DNA from: Serratia entomophila
GTDB taxonomy: Bacteria > Pseudomonadota > Gammaproteobacteria > Enterobacterales > Enterobacteriaceae
Reading direction: 5' to 3'
NCBI RefSeq assembly: GCF_021462285.1
Contig: NZ_CP082788.1
Coordinates: forward strand, 89,829 to 153,828
Length of the DNA stretch: 64,000 bases
Shown: positions 18,109-25,666 of the stretch, piece by piece
How the letters are laid out: every line of letters starts with the position of its first letter
Position numbering within the stretch: the first letter of the stretch is position 1
The notes under the pieces: model-generated
Seen by the model: the letters and a program-made list of their open reading frames with translations, nothing else
Databases searched by the model: none
Told to the model about the DNA's origin: nothing
Translations under genes and position numbers: made by a program

Positions 18109-18471
18109 TTATTCTCCAAGATATTTTCTCTCTATCTTGCTCATAATGATAACAAAAAGCTTCACCGTCACGGCGCTGGTAACAAAGGCACCAAGGTCAT
18201 TTCCTATATGTATATCATTCGGGATATAGAAGTTGATAACGGAAGCTGTTGTCTCTGAAAATGTCAAACCGAGTAAAAAAGACACAAAAAACAATAACAC
18301 CCGTCTGACACCAATGAAGTTATCTTGCGTAATGATGAATACCATCGCCCCAGAGAGTGCAGCGATAACCCTTGGCGCATATAACCAGTCAAATATTCCT
18401 ATTAACATAGCGACAGTCTCTATGGTCGTTCCGGACAATAGAAACAACAGTAGAACATAATGAATGAACAC
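18109..18471 (-). CDS. Membrane protein, probable holin
   Basis: 120-aa protein starting with GTG at 18471 (MFIHYVLLLFLLSGTTIETVAMLIGIFDWLY). It has about three to four hydrophobic segments and a charged C-terminus (KIERKYLGE), and is first in the lysis-toxin operon. Size and location suggest a phage holin-like protein controlling release of the endolysin. The GTG start has no clear ribosome site, so initiation at the ATG 21 codons later cannot be excluded. Confidence 0.6.
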   Translation of the reverse strand: MFIHYVLLLFLLSGTTIETVAMLIGIFDWLYAPRVIAALSGAMVFIITQDNFIGVRRVLLFFVSFLLGLTFSETTASVINFYIPNDIHIGNDLGAFVTSAVTVKLFVIIMSKIERKYLGE

Positions 18472-18950
18472 GTTAATTTAACATCAAAGCAACAAATGAC
18501 ATGAGTATGATTACCCAATACATTCCCCCTGAAACCTCACTGGAAGAATAAAAGATTAAACACCAATCAATGACAGATAACGATCACATATAACGACTTT
18601 AATGACCAATCCAGCATCATAAACTGGTTTTATATAAAAATACAGATTTAAATATCATATTTATAGCTAACGGTAGAAGTAAAAAAAAGTCAATAAGTGT
18701 TACTGGATGTAATCGGCGATACCTAAGGCTATACTTTTGTTTTTTTTATTATTTATCACCCGTCATCTTCCTTCGTAAAAAATGGCAATAATCAAGTCCT
18801 GTCGAGGTCATCCTCAAGTAGGATTGCTGCTAAAGGTTTTAGATACTTTTTTTACAATAATGAATCCGTGCCACTCATCTAAAACATGGTCATACCAACA
18901 ATTAAATTGAGTAAAGTAAATTATCACCCATGTTAACATTCATCTATAGT

Positions 18951-18998
18951 AAAATCATTAATAAAATCATTAATAAAATCATTAATAAAATCATTAAT
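18951..18998. repeat. Four perfect tandem copies of a 12-bp AT-rich unit
   Basis: The unit AAAATCATTAAT occurs four times head to tail, followed by an A-rich tail. It lies about 480 bases upstream of the first holin start. Perfect short tandem repeats are prone to slippage, so copy number may vary between isolates and could alter spacing or bending of the control region. Confidence 0.85.
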
Positions 18999-19310
18999 AA
19001 AAAATAAAAAACTTACCGCATGGGGTGTTTTTATCTGATAAGTGGCAGAGGTGCAATTAATTTTTTCAGAAACAATCAATTCACTGATCAGCATAAAAAT
19101 GCCGTGTTAGGTTTCTGAAAATTTATTAATGGAACGTTTTCATATCATGAAATTAGCATTCTCGGTGTGATATTACTTTGATGATAAGTGAGATACTAAT
19201 GTCTGCCGTATGTAGCGATTCAACGATTGGGATATTAAGGAAACACACTAAAAAGGTTAAATGCACACTGGCAGGATATCCAATGCGGGTTATTGAGGAT
19301 TGATTTCCCC

Positions 19311-19371
19311 CTGCTCCATGAGTTGAAAAGGCTGCTGATTTCCCCCGTCGGCATTTCAACTCACGGAGCAG
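19311..19371. repeat. 18-bp inverted repeat (17/18) with 25-bp loop
   Basis: Arms 19311-19328 and 19354-19371 pair at 17 of 18 positions. Each arm is near a copy of TGATTTCCCCC (19301 and 19337), so the element contains both a direct and an inverted repeat. It starts about 80 bases beyond the EAL stop codon. No T-run follows on either strand, so it is not a standard terminator. It may be a protein-binding site or the end of a small mobile element. Confidence 0.7.
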
Positions 19372-19452
19372 GTCATCAACTTGGGTGTCTGTAAATATGA
19401 TATTTGTATTTCCATGCATCTTTTGATGATGCCGGCTAAATGATGCACCAGT

Positions 19453-20679
19453 TCAGAAAGGAAGCCCACCCAACCATTGGTGTAAAAATAAATCCTGGCT
19501 TTCAGGTCGACCAAATAAGTAACCCTGCAGATGAACCGATTGGCGCTGGCAAAGATAGGCACGTTGCGCTTCTGTCTCCACCCCTTCAGCCACAGTGGTG
19601 ATATCCAGACATTCAGCTAAACTCAGCAGGTGATCGACGATATGGCAAGAAAGGGTATCGGCGCCAATCTGGCTAATAAATCGCCGGTCGATCTTCAATA
19701 TATCTATCTGATGATCTTGTAAATAAGACAAGCTGGAATACCCCGTACCAAAGTCGTCAAGCGCGATAAGTACACCTAACTGATGCAGCGACTGGATAAT
19801 ATGGATAGTTAATTCGTTGCTGACCAGCACCTGACGCTCTGTGAGTTCCAGCACCAGTTTCACCCGGTGCAAACCGAATGCCTTCAGGAAATCACGGCAG
19901 TCATCAATCAAATTGATATCATTAAAATGATATGCGCTGATATTAAATCCGAAATGAAAATCTCCAGGTAGCCTGTTTGCCAGAGGGGAAAAACACTCCC
20001 TGACCTGAGCCATAAGATCGCGAGTCATAGGTACTATCAGCCCACTCTCCTCAGCCAAAGCAATAAAGTTCGCCGGGGACAAAACCCCCATTTTCGGATG
20101 TTGCCAACGAACCAGCACCTCGGCGCCGGTCAGTTCTCCAGAGCCCCCCCGAACTATCGGCTGAAAATAAGGCATAAATTGTTGCTTGCGTAATGCACGC
20201 CGGAGCTGAGCCAGGGGTGAGGTTATCCTCCACACCATGCGCAAAGTTGTTATTCCTGCAATAATCGCCAACACAGGAAGTAACGCCAAACTCACGCCAA
20301 CATAGTCACCGATAAGAGGGGTCTGAGAAAACTGAGTGGCTACTGCCGTAACTGAATAGGGATAGCGCGATGAGAACAACTGGCGCTCAATATAATTTTC
20401 GCGCGCTACCGTGGTCACGTTACCCGCCTCGTCCAACTCTATATCATCTACCCGCAGGTGCAGGGTGCGACGTGGACGATCATCGAGCATGATCGTCCGC
20501 TGGGCCAGTTCAAAGGTCTCGTCAAATTGTACGATAGCCAAGGGCGGCCGCCGATAAATATCTCGTTCTACACTTGCAGATATTTTCCTCGAGGCCGTGA
20601 GGACGATGCTCAGCGTCACAATAGCCAGCACCGCCAGGGTGACAAATAGACGAAAATACGAATAACGCTTGTAAACCAT
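19453..20679 (-). CDS. Membrane-bound EAL-domain c-di-GMP phosphodiesterase
   Basis: 408-aa protein with transmembrane helices at about 10-29 and 128-150 flanking a periplasmic segment, then an EAL domain (about 160-400). The motif is EVL instead of EAL (E187). The other catalytic or metal residues are present: N246 (FNIS), E278 and E281 (ELTE), D308/D309 (DDFGTGYSS), K329 (LKID), E365 and E368 (AEGVE), Q385 (QGYLFG). It should therefore be able to hydrolyse c-di-GMP. The periplasmic part is shorter than in typical CSS-motif EAL proteins of about 520 aa, and no CSS motif was seen. It is the distal gene of the fimbrial cluster, suggesting a role in turning down adhesion. Confidence 0.88.
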   Translation of the reverse strand: MVYKRYSYFRLFVTLAVLAIVTLSIVLTASRKISASVERDIYRRPPLAIVQFDETFELAQRTIMLDDRPRRTLHLRVDDIELDEAGNVTTVARENYIERQLFSSRYPYSVTAVATQFSQTPLIGDYVGVSLALLPVLAIIAGITTLRMVWRITSPLAQLRRALRKQQFMPYFQPIVRGGSGELTGAEVLVRWQHPKMGVLSPANFIALAEESGLIVPMTRDLMAQVRECFSPLANRLPGDFHFGFNISAYHFNDINLIDDCRDFLKAFGLHRVKLVLELTERQVLVSNELTIHIIQSLHQLGVLIALDDFGTGYSSLSYLQDHQIDILKIDRRFISQIGADTLSCHIVDHLLSLAECLDITTVAEGVETEAQRAYLCQRQSVHLQGYLFGRPESQDLFLHQWLGGLPF

Positions 20680-20808
20680 TTGTAGGTATTCTCAACATTT
20701 TGGGATGCTTGGAAAAGCGAGTTCTTCGCGAGGAATAATGCTCTTGAAAATGCACTCGTCTTGAAAAAATAAAATCCGCATTAAGCATGACTAATAAAAT
20801 GGAATATA

Positions 20809-21530
20809 TCAGTCGTATGTCATGGTCAAAACAGAGTTGCCGCTGAACATCCCGCTGGAAATATTGCCGTTGCTATTCAAGGTGCTGACCACACTAAGAG
20901 TGGCAGAGCTATTAGCATCAATATCGTAACTCGTTGATGTACCGCTGCCATTAAGAGCCAAAGAGGCCTTCAGGCTACTATCATTTTTAAGGCTAATTGA
21001 GACATCGTTTAAAGACAGAGAAACCATAGTGCTACCAACCATACCACCGCTACAGGTAAGAGTAGCCGTCGTTGTCATTGACCGGCCATCAACCTCATGA
21101 GACAAAAGCGTCCCATAATCATGAGTTATGTCTCCAGATGATATAGTACAAATAGCACCAGTAACAATGGGCGAAAAACCTCCTGACTGACAATACTCAG
21201 ACATATTATCTATAATAATAGTTCCGACAAAGATGTAAACAGAACTAGCACGTGGAAACGTAGAGGTATATGCTACCAACCACGGCAATAACGATTCAAT
21301 GGCCCCGATACAATTCCCACCCAAAACCCCTGGAACCTTATCTGAATATTCACTGGTATTTTCCTTCTGATAGTCAAATATTGGCCCTTTAGTAACAACC
21401 ATGTAGTTGTCGGTATATTCAACATTAAAAATATCACTTATGGAAGCAGTGTTGGCTGCGTAAGAATTATTTATATAAAAATAAATATATTACAGATTCC
21501 AAGCACGTGTAACAAAATTAATTCTCCCAT
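20809..21530 (-). pseudogene. Fimbrial tip subunit paralogue, frameshifted in its signal peptide
   Basis: The downstream part (ORF from 21402, 197 aa, ending SGMFSGNSVLTMTYD) is a close paralogue of the intact protein at 21581-22393. Its 5' end lies in another frame: ATG 21530 reads MGELILLHVLGICNIFIFI and stops. Adding a single T to the run of five T (near 21475) joins this to YINNSYAANTASISDIFNVEYTDN... and restores a signal peptide with a plausible cleavage after YAA. The first open ATG (21402) would give a protein without a signal peptide. It is a pseudogene, a phase-variable gene, or a sequencing error; the sequence alone cannot decide. Confidence 0.7.
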
Positions 21531-21580
21531 AAAAACCCGCCAGTTTAACAATGGTAGATCCGCCGATATTTGTATACTAT

Positions 21581-22393
21581 TTAGTAGTATGTCATAGTCA
21601 AAACAGAACTGCCGCTGAATGCACCGCTCGAAACGTTACCGTTCGTATGCAAGGTACTGGTCAGGCTAATATTAGTTGAGCCATTAATATCTATTGTCGC
21701 AGTGGTTGACTTGCCATTACCGTCAAGATTTAATTGGGCGTAAAGGCTATTATCGTTTTTAAGATTAACGTTTTCATCCCCCAACGAAAGCGCAACGGAG
21801 ACTTCGCCTTGAGAACTACCACCTGTACATGAGATGGTTGCATTTGTCGATATAGACTTTCCGTCTACTTCATCAGACAGAATTGTTCCATAATCAAGAG
21901 TAATATCTCCGGATGAGATATCACAGGTGGCGTCTTTTATGGAAGAAGTAAAATCAGAACTTCCATAGCACCTCATCGATCCTTTGAAGTGATCTAAGAT
22001 CGTTCCGCCAGAAACGCAGACAGAATTAACTTTACCTATGAACGAAGTTGTAACAGGAAATAGAGAACCTACAGCGGTGAGACAGTTACCATTTGAATTA
22101 CCATTTGTTGTCCCAATCTGTTTTTTATTTGCTGATCCAGAACTGCTGGCTATATAACTGGATTCATTTGAAATACTCAACGTCGCCTTATTGAGAGAAC
22201 CACAATAGTTCCAATTATTTCCGCTAGAGGCGTCAGAATCATAATCTTCACCTTTTGAAATTGTCACAACGCCACCGCTGCCATATTCAATTCTGTATAA
22301 ATCTACAGCCTGCGCCTGCGTTGCTTTGAATAAAAAAATAAATCCAATCATTAAGATATTATTGATATTCGGCATGTAATGTCGCAGTTGCAT
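21581..22393 (-). CDS. Fimbrial minor/tip subunit
   Basis: 270-aa secreted protein. The start ATG 22393 (MQLRHYMPNINNILMIGFIFLF) has GAAGGAGAG upstream and overlaps the end of the preceding subunit gene by 35 bases, so translation is probably coupled. The signal peptide ends around TQAQA. The C-terminal half (CDISSGDITLDYGTILSDEVDGKSISTNATISCTGGSS...SSVLTMTYY) is a pilin-type domain with two cysteines and the aromatic penultimate residue used in donor-strand exchange. The N-terminal half is unlike ordinary pilins, which suggests a two-domain adhesin. Paralogue of the broken gene at 20809-21530. Confidence 0.75.
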   Translation of the reverse strand: MQLRHYMPNINNILMIGFIFLFKATQAQAVDLYRIEYGSGGVVTISKGEDYDSDASSGNNWNYCGSLNKATLSISNESSYIASSSGSANKKQIGTTNGNSNGNCLTAVGSLFPVTTSFIGKVNSVCVSGGTILDHFKGSMRCYGSSDFTSSIKDATCDISSGDITLDYGTILSDEVDGKSISTNATISCTGGSSQGEVSVALSLGDENVNLKNDNSLYAQLNLDGNGKSTTATIDINGSTNISLTSTLHTNGNVSSGAFSGSSVLTMTYY

Positions 22394-22883
22394 TAAACTC
22401 TCCTTCAGATAGGGTGGAACCATCACGCTTTACTAATAATGCAGACAGTGTAGGAATGCTGTTGATATTGATGTTGATATCTTTACCCAGCTCCAGCGGC
22501 GTTCCATTTTGATATATCTTCACCCCAAGATCGCTTTGCTCAGCGGTACGAATCGTCGCATTATCTTTATCAAAGTCGACTGCGTTCCCGGTGAGTTTTA
22601 ATGTGAGTTGTAATGAATCCGTGGTGTCATCGCAGGTAATAGTATAAGGGATAGATTGCCGGTAATTTCCTCCATCAATCTTATTTACACCGATGCCGCC
22701 ACCAAAGTTGACCACAATAGTTTCGTTGTCGCTGATGCTGCAACTGGGTTTACTGACAATAACACCGCTAATATTAACGTTAACCGTTTCCGTTTTCTGT
22801 GTCGCACCATACGCACCAGTCAAGGAGAACAGTCCTAACCAGAAAGCCGAGGAACGGCTTAATAACTTACGTTCACTTAACAT
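22359..22883 (-). CDS. Fimbrial minor subunit (tip adaptor-like)
   Basis: 174-aa pilin-fold protein: signal peptide MLSERKLLSRSSAFWLGLFSLTGAYG, then VNVNISGVIVSKPSCSISDNETIVVNFGG, a second Cys in PYTITCDD, and a C-terminal beta-strand ending ATATLHAEYQ. This resembles adaptor or minor tip subunits of PapF/PapK type. It is 31 bases after the second chaperone gene, and its 3' end overlaps the next subunit gene. Confidence 0.75.
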   Translation of the reverse strand: MLSERKLLSRSSAFWLGLFSLTGAYGATQKTETVNVNISGVIVSKPSCSISDNETIVVNFGGGIGVNKIDGGNYRQSIPYTITCDDTTDSLQLTLKLTGNAVDFDKDNATIRTAEQSDLGVKIYQNGTPLELGKDINININSIPTLSALLVKRDGSTLSEGEFNATATLHAEYQ

Positions 22884-22914
22884 AGATTTATTCCATCAAC
22901 TGCCGAGAAGAATA

Positions 22915-23703
22915 TTACCGTTCACCACCGCTCTCAGCGATGTTATTAACCCTACAGCCAAACTGATTATTGCACTTAAATGAAACGTCTACCCTCGCGC
23001 CATAATCATTAATGGTTGACAACACCAGTGTATTCACGAGCACACCTTCATTCCAGTTAACCGTCACGGTTTCATATGGGGAAATAAGGAAAGGCTCGAA
23101 CTTATCAACGTTACTGCCAGACAATATTTTCCTGGCCGATACCACCGTAATAAAATAAGGTGTTGGGTTGGTAACCTGGTATCTTTTTCCCTCTTTCCTT
23201 ATACTTAATTTCTCCATCCCAGGCACCGTGCGGGCATTGCGCTCAACCTTTAACTGTTTAGGTCGATAAAAGACCTTTAAACGCGTCTGTAACGCCAACT
23301 GCAAACTATTTTTCTTCTCACTCTTCGGCGGGACCTCGCGCAGGTTAAAATAAAATACGCTTTCTCGGTCCGACGGCAGTTGAGCATGACTATTAATGTC
23401 TTGCACCCGCACCGAGGTCTTGCTACCCGCCTCAATACGCTGAATCGGGGGCAACGCAACCAACGGCTGAGATATTTTCTGGCCGGACGCATCCTCCAGC
23501 CACGCCTGAGCCAGGTAAGGTACGTGATTATTCTGGTTATGAACCGTGATGCTTACCGCCTTTTCCCCCTCATTGAGGATCAGGCGCGAGTGATCGACCG
23601 ACAGTGCGGCCAATGAAACCGAAGTGTAAGAGGAAACGATTACTGATAGCATCATGATTGCGGCTTGCCGTATCATCATTTTTTTATTCGCTGTCTGATT
23701 CAT
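22915..23703 (-). CDS. Periplasmic pilus chaperone (second of two)
   Basis: 262-aa PapD-like chaperone that folds and caps pilus subunits in the periplasm. The start ATG 23703 follows GGAGAG. After a signal peptide come LSVDHSRLILNEGEKAVSITVHNQNNHVPYLAQAWLED and the TRLKVFYRP motif. The Arg of SRLIL and Lys of RLKVFYRP correspond to the subunit-anchoring Arg8 and Lys112 of PapD. It is placed just before the tip-subunit genes, so it may serve those subunits specifically, while the chaperone at 24911-25645 serves the shaft. Confidence 0.88.
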   Translation of the reverse strand: MNQTANKKMMIRQAAIMMLSVIVSSYTSVSLAALSVDHSRLILNEGEKAVSITVHNQNNHVPYLAQAWLEDASGQKISQPLVALPPIQRIEAGSKTSVRVQDINSHAQLPSDRESVFYFNLREVPPKSEKKNSLQLALQTRLKVFYRPKQLKVERNARTVPGMEKLSIRKEGKRYQVTNPTPYFITVVSARKILSGSNVDKFEPFLISPYETVTVNWNEGVLVNTLVLSTINDYGARVDVSFKCNNQFGCRVNNIAESGGER

Positions 23704-23730
23704 GGTTAACGCTCTCCGGGGTCACGTAGT

Positions 23731-24252
23731 TCAATTGTATTCCAGTGAAAACATCACTGTAGAGGTAAAACTACCAGCACTCACCAAGCTGAACTCCGGG
23801 CCGGATACCGCAGCCTGGAAAGAAAAACTATTCTCTGCTTCTGCCAATGAACTGGCTGACATCGCCTTACCCGGCTGGACTTTATTCCCTTCATCATCCA
23901 TTAATACAATAGCAATACCTTTCGCCTCACCGGCTACCGCAAACAGGCCAGGTTGATCAGCATCTTCATCCCCGGTAAAAGTAAAAATAACGCTCTGTCC
24001 AATACTCAGGTCACAGTCGATTAGACGCAGATTGAACGAATTTGGCGACGTCTGGCTGTTATTAATAAATTGCCTGGCGGCAATGGGGCCGAAGTCCACG
24101 ATCTGATCCTCCGAGTCTGTCGCTAATTGACAAGGTTCGGCAACCAGTATGCCGCTGAAATGAATATCCGTATCCGCCCACGATGCGTGGTTCAGCAAAA
24201 TAAAAAACACAGGCAGCAGCCGACCCAAAATACGTATGCAATAGCATCCCAT
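23731..24252 (-). CDS. Fimbrial minor subunit
   Basis: 173-aa pilin-fold protein with a signal peptide ending at HASWA, then IHFSGILVAEPCQLATDSEDQIVDFGPIAARQF, a second Cys in LIDCDL, and C-terminal SAGSFTSTVMFSLEYN. Its ATG overlaps the stop codon of the preceding subunit gene (TAATG), so the two are translationally coupled. It is closest in style to minor shaft or adaptor pilins. Confidence 0.8.
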   Translation of the reverse strand: MGCYCIRILGRLLPVFFILLNHASWADTDIHFSGILVAEPCQLATDSEDQIVDFGPIAARQFINNSQTSPNSFNLRLIDCDLSIGQSVIFTFTGDEDADQPGLFAVAGEAKGIAIVLMDDEGNKVQPGKAMSASSLAEAENSFSFQAAVSGPEFSLVSAGSFTSTVMFSLEYN

Positions 24253-24875
24253 TAACGGTACTCCAATCCCAAATAGACGACGGCCCTAAAATTCCCTGGC
24301 TCAAGTTGCTGGCGGGTTCTTATCAGTTGCGCCTGAAAAACCAGGTCGTTATGCCCTGGCGTCAATACCTGCGGCCAACTGCGCTCTCCCGGCTGCAAAA
24401 CGTGCCGTGCACTATCTTCAAGCAATAAAGCTACACCTTTCGCACTGCCGGACAGGCGAATCAAACGGTGATTTTCGGGTTCTTCTTCCGCCACCAGACG
24501 CACCATGACAGCCATTTGTTGAGGTATATATGCAGCATTATCACCATGCTCAGGCGAACGAAGAAACCCGTCCCCCACACCGCAGTCCTCTAGATAAAAG
24601 TGCACCAGAGTCGGTTCTGATACATCACCGGGTTTAGCCAATTGCCATAGCGGCATCCCCCCCAGTTTTATCTCCTGCTCTTCGGACTCGGCGCTAATAA
24701 TACAGGGAGACTCAACCAATTTTCCGCTGATATACAAGGCACCATGCAAACCGTCCACAGCCCAATTATCATTAGGAACATCTTGCACCTGTTTGGCGAC
24801 GATAACACCACTGTATAAAAGCGAAGCTGAAAGTACGCCGACAACACCCCAGCGCAATGAATTATTGAACATCAT
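24252..24875 (-). CDS. Fimbrial minor subunit
   Basis: 207-aa pilin-like protein with an N-terminal signal segment (VVGVLSASLLYSGVIVA), GALYISGKLVESPCIISAESEEQEIKLGG, a second Cys in YLEDCGVGDG, and the end PGNFRAVVYLGLEYR. It is longer than usual because of an insertion after the second Cys (RSPEHGDNAAYIPQQ). Encoded 35 bases after the first chaperone gene and coupled to the next subunit. Confidence 0.78.
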   Translation of the reverse strand: MMFNNSLRWGVVGVLSASLLYSGVIVAKQVQDVPNDNWAVDGLHGALYISGKLVESPCIISAESEEQEIKLGGMPLWQLAKPGDVSEPTLVHFYLEDCGVGDGFLRSPEHGDNAAYIPQQMAVMVRLVAEEEPENHRLIRLSGSAKGVALLLEDSARHVLQPGERSWPQVLTPGHNDLVFQAQLIRTRQQLEPGNFRAVVYLGLEYR

Positions 24876-24910
24876 TTTATCATCCAGGCGATAAATGCCG
24901 ACAAACCGCG

Positions 24911-25645
24911 TCAGCGTTGGTTAACGTCGGCCCGGCAAATATCCCCGCTGCAGCGAAACGCTAACGTTGGTTTGCCGCCAAAGTCATTAATGGTTGTCAC
25001 ATGAGGAGCGGAAAATGTCTGGCTCTTGATATTAACGCTGGATTTAGGCTCAATCATAATGGCCTCAAAATCTTTGGCGACCGCCTGCTTTTCCGCGCCG
25101 GCAATACCAATCACCGTCATATAATAAGGCGTCGGGTTCTCTACACGATAGCCATTGCCTATTTTATGCAGAACCAACTGGTCGTCCCAACGGGTCATTT
25201 TTTCTGGGATAATACTTTCCGGTCGATAAAAAAGCTTTACCTTCGTCTGCAGGGCAACTTGCATGACATTTGGTTTATCGCTGCGTGGGGGGATTTCCCG
25301 CATGCTGAAATAAAAGACGGACTCCCTGTCCTGAGGTAGTGCTTTCGCCTCAGGTGTCGCCGTTATCCTAATCACGCTTTTTTTCCCCGCCTCAACTCTT
25401 TGCAATGGCGGCACTACCGCAAAGGGGCTATTGATTTTCTCGCCACGCGAGTTTTCCAGCCAGGCCTGCGCAAGATAAGGCTGTTTTTTGTTCTCATTAC
25501 TGATATTCAAACTGATTGCTTTTTCAGTACCCGGAAAGATTGCTCGGGTGCGATCTAAAGCAATGGCCGCTTGGGCATGAGGAAATAGACTGAACATCCC
25601 ACAGCTAATCAATAATACTTTGAGAAAAACAAGGTGCTTATTCAC
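24911..25645 (-). CDS. Periplasmic pilus chaperone (first of two)
   Basis: 244-aa PapD-like chaperone with a GTG start at 25645 and AGGAA upstream. After the signal peptide (ending HAQA) come IALDRTRAIFPGTEKAISLNISNENKKQPYLAQAWLEN and the conserved TKVKLFYRP. The two subunit-anchoring basic residues are present (RAIF Arg and KLFYRP Lys). It lies 21 bases after the usher gene, the normal usher-chaperone pairing. Confidence 0.88.
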   Translation of the reverse strand: MNKHLVFLKVLLISCGMFSLFPHAQAAIALDRTRAIFPGTEKAISLNISNENKKQPYLAQAWLENSRGEKINSPFAVVPPLQRVEAGKKSVIRITATPEAKALPQDRESVFYFSMREIPPRSDKPNVMQVALQTKVKLFYRPESIIPEKMTRWDDQLVLHKIGNGYRVENPTPYYMTVIGIAGAEKQAVAKDFEAIMIEPKSSVNIKSQTFSAPHVTTINDFGGKPTLAFRCSGDICRADVNQR

Positions 25646-25666
25646 TTAACGTTTCCTATTACTAAT

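Larger units (their letters stand above)
18472..19452. promoter_or_regulatory. AT-rich control region upstream of the lysis-toxin operon
   Basis: About 980 bases between the EAL gene (ends 19453) and the first holin gene (starts 18471), both on the minus strand. The promoter of the lysis-Tc operon should lie here. The sequence is very AT-rich, a composition often bound by H-NS. It contains a 4x12-bp tandem repeat (18951-18998) and a long inverted repeat (19311-19371). The 88-codon minus-strand ORF at 19153-19419 has no recognisable homology and spans the inverted repeat; I do not consider it a gene. Confidence 0.5.

Noticed and set aside
18951..18998. Possible CRISPR array
   Set aside because: Units are 12 bp, contiguous and without spacers, so it is a simple tandem repeat; no cas gene anywhere in the window.
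19153..19419. Minus-strand ORF of 88 aa
   Set aside because: No family resemblance and it spans the inverted repeat downstream of the EAL gene; start lacks a ribosome site.
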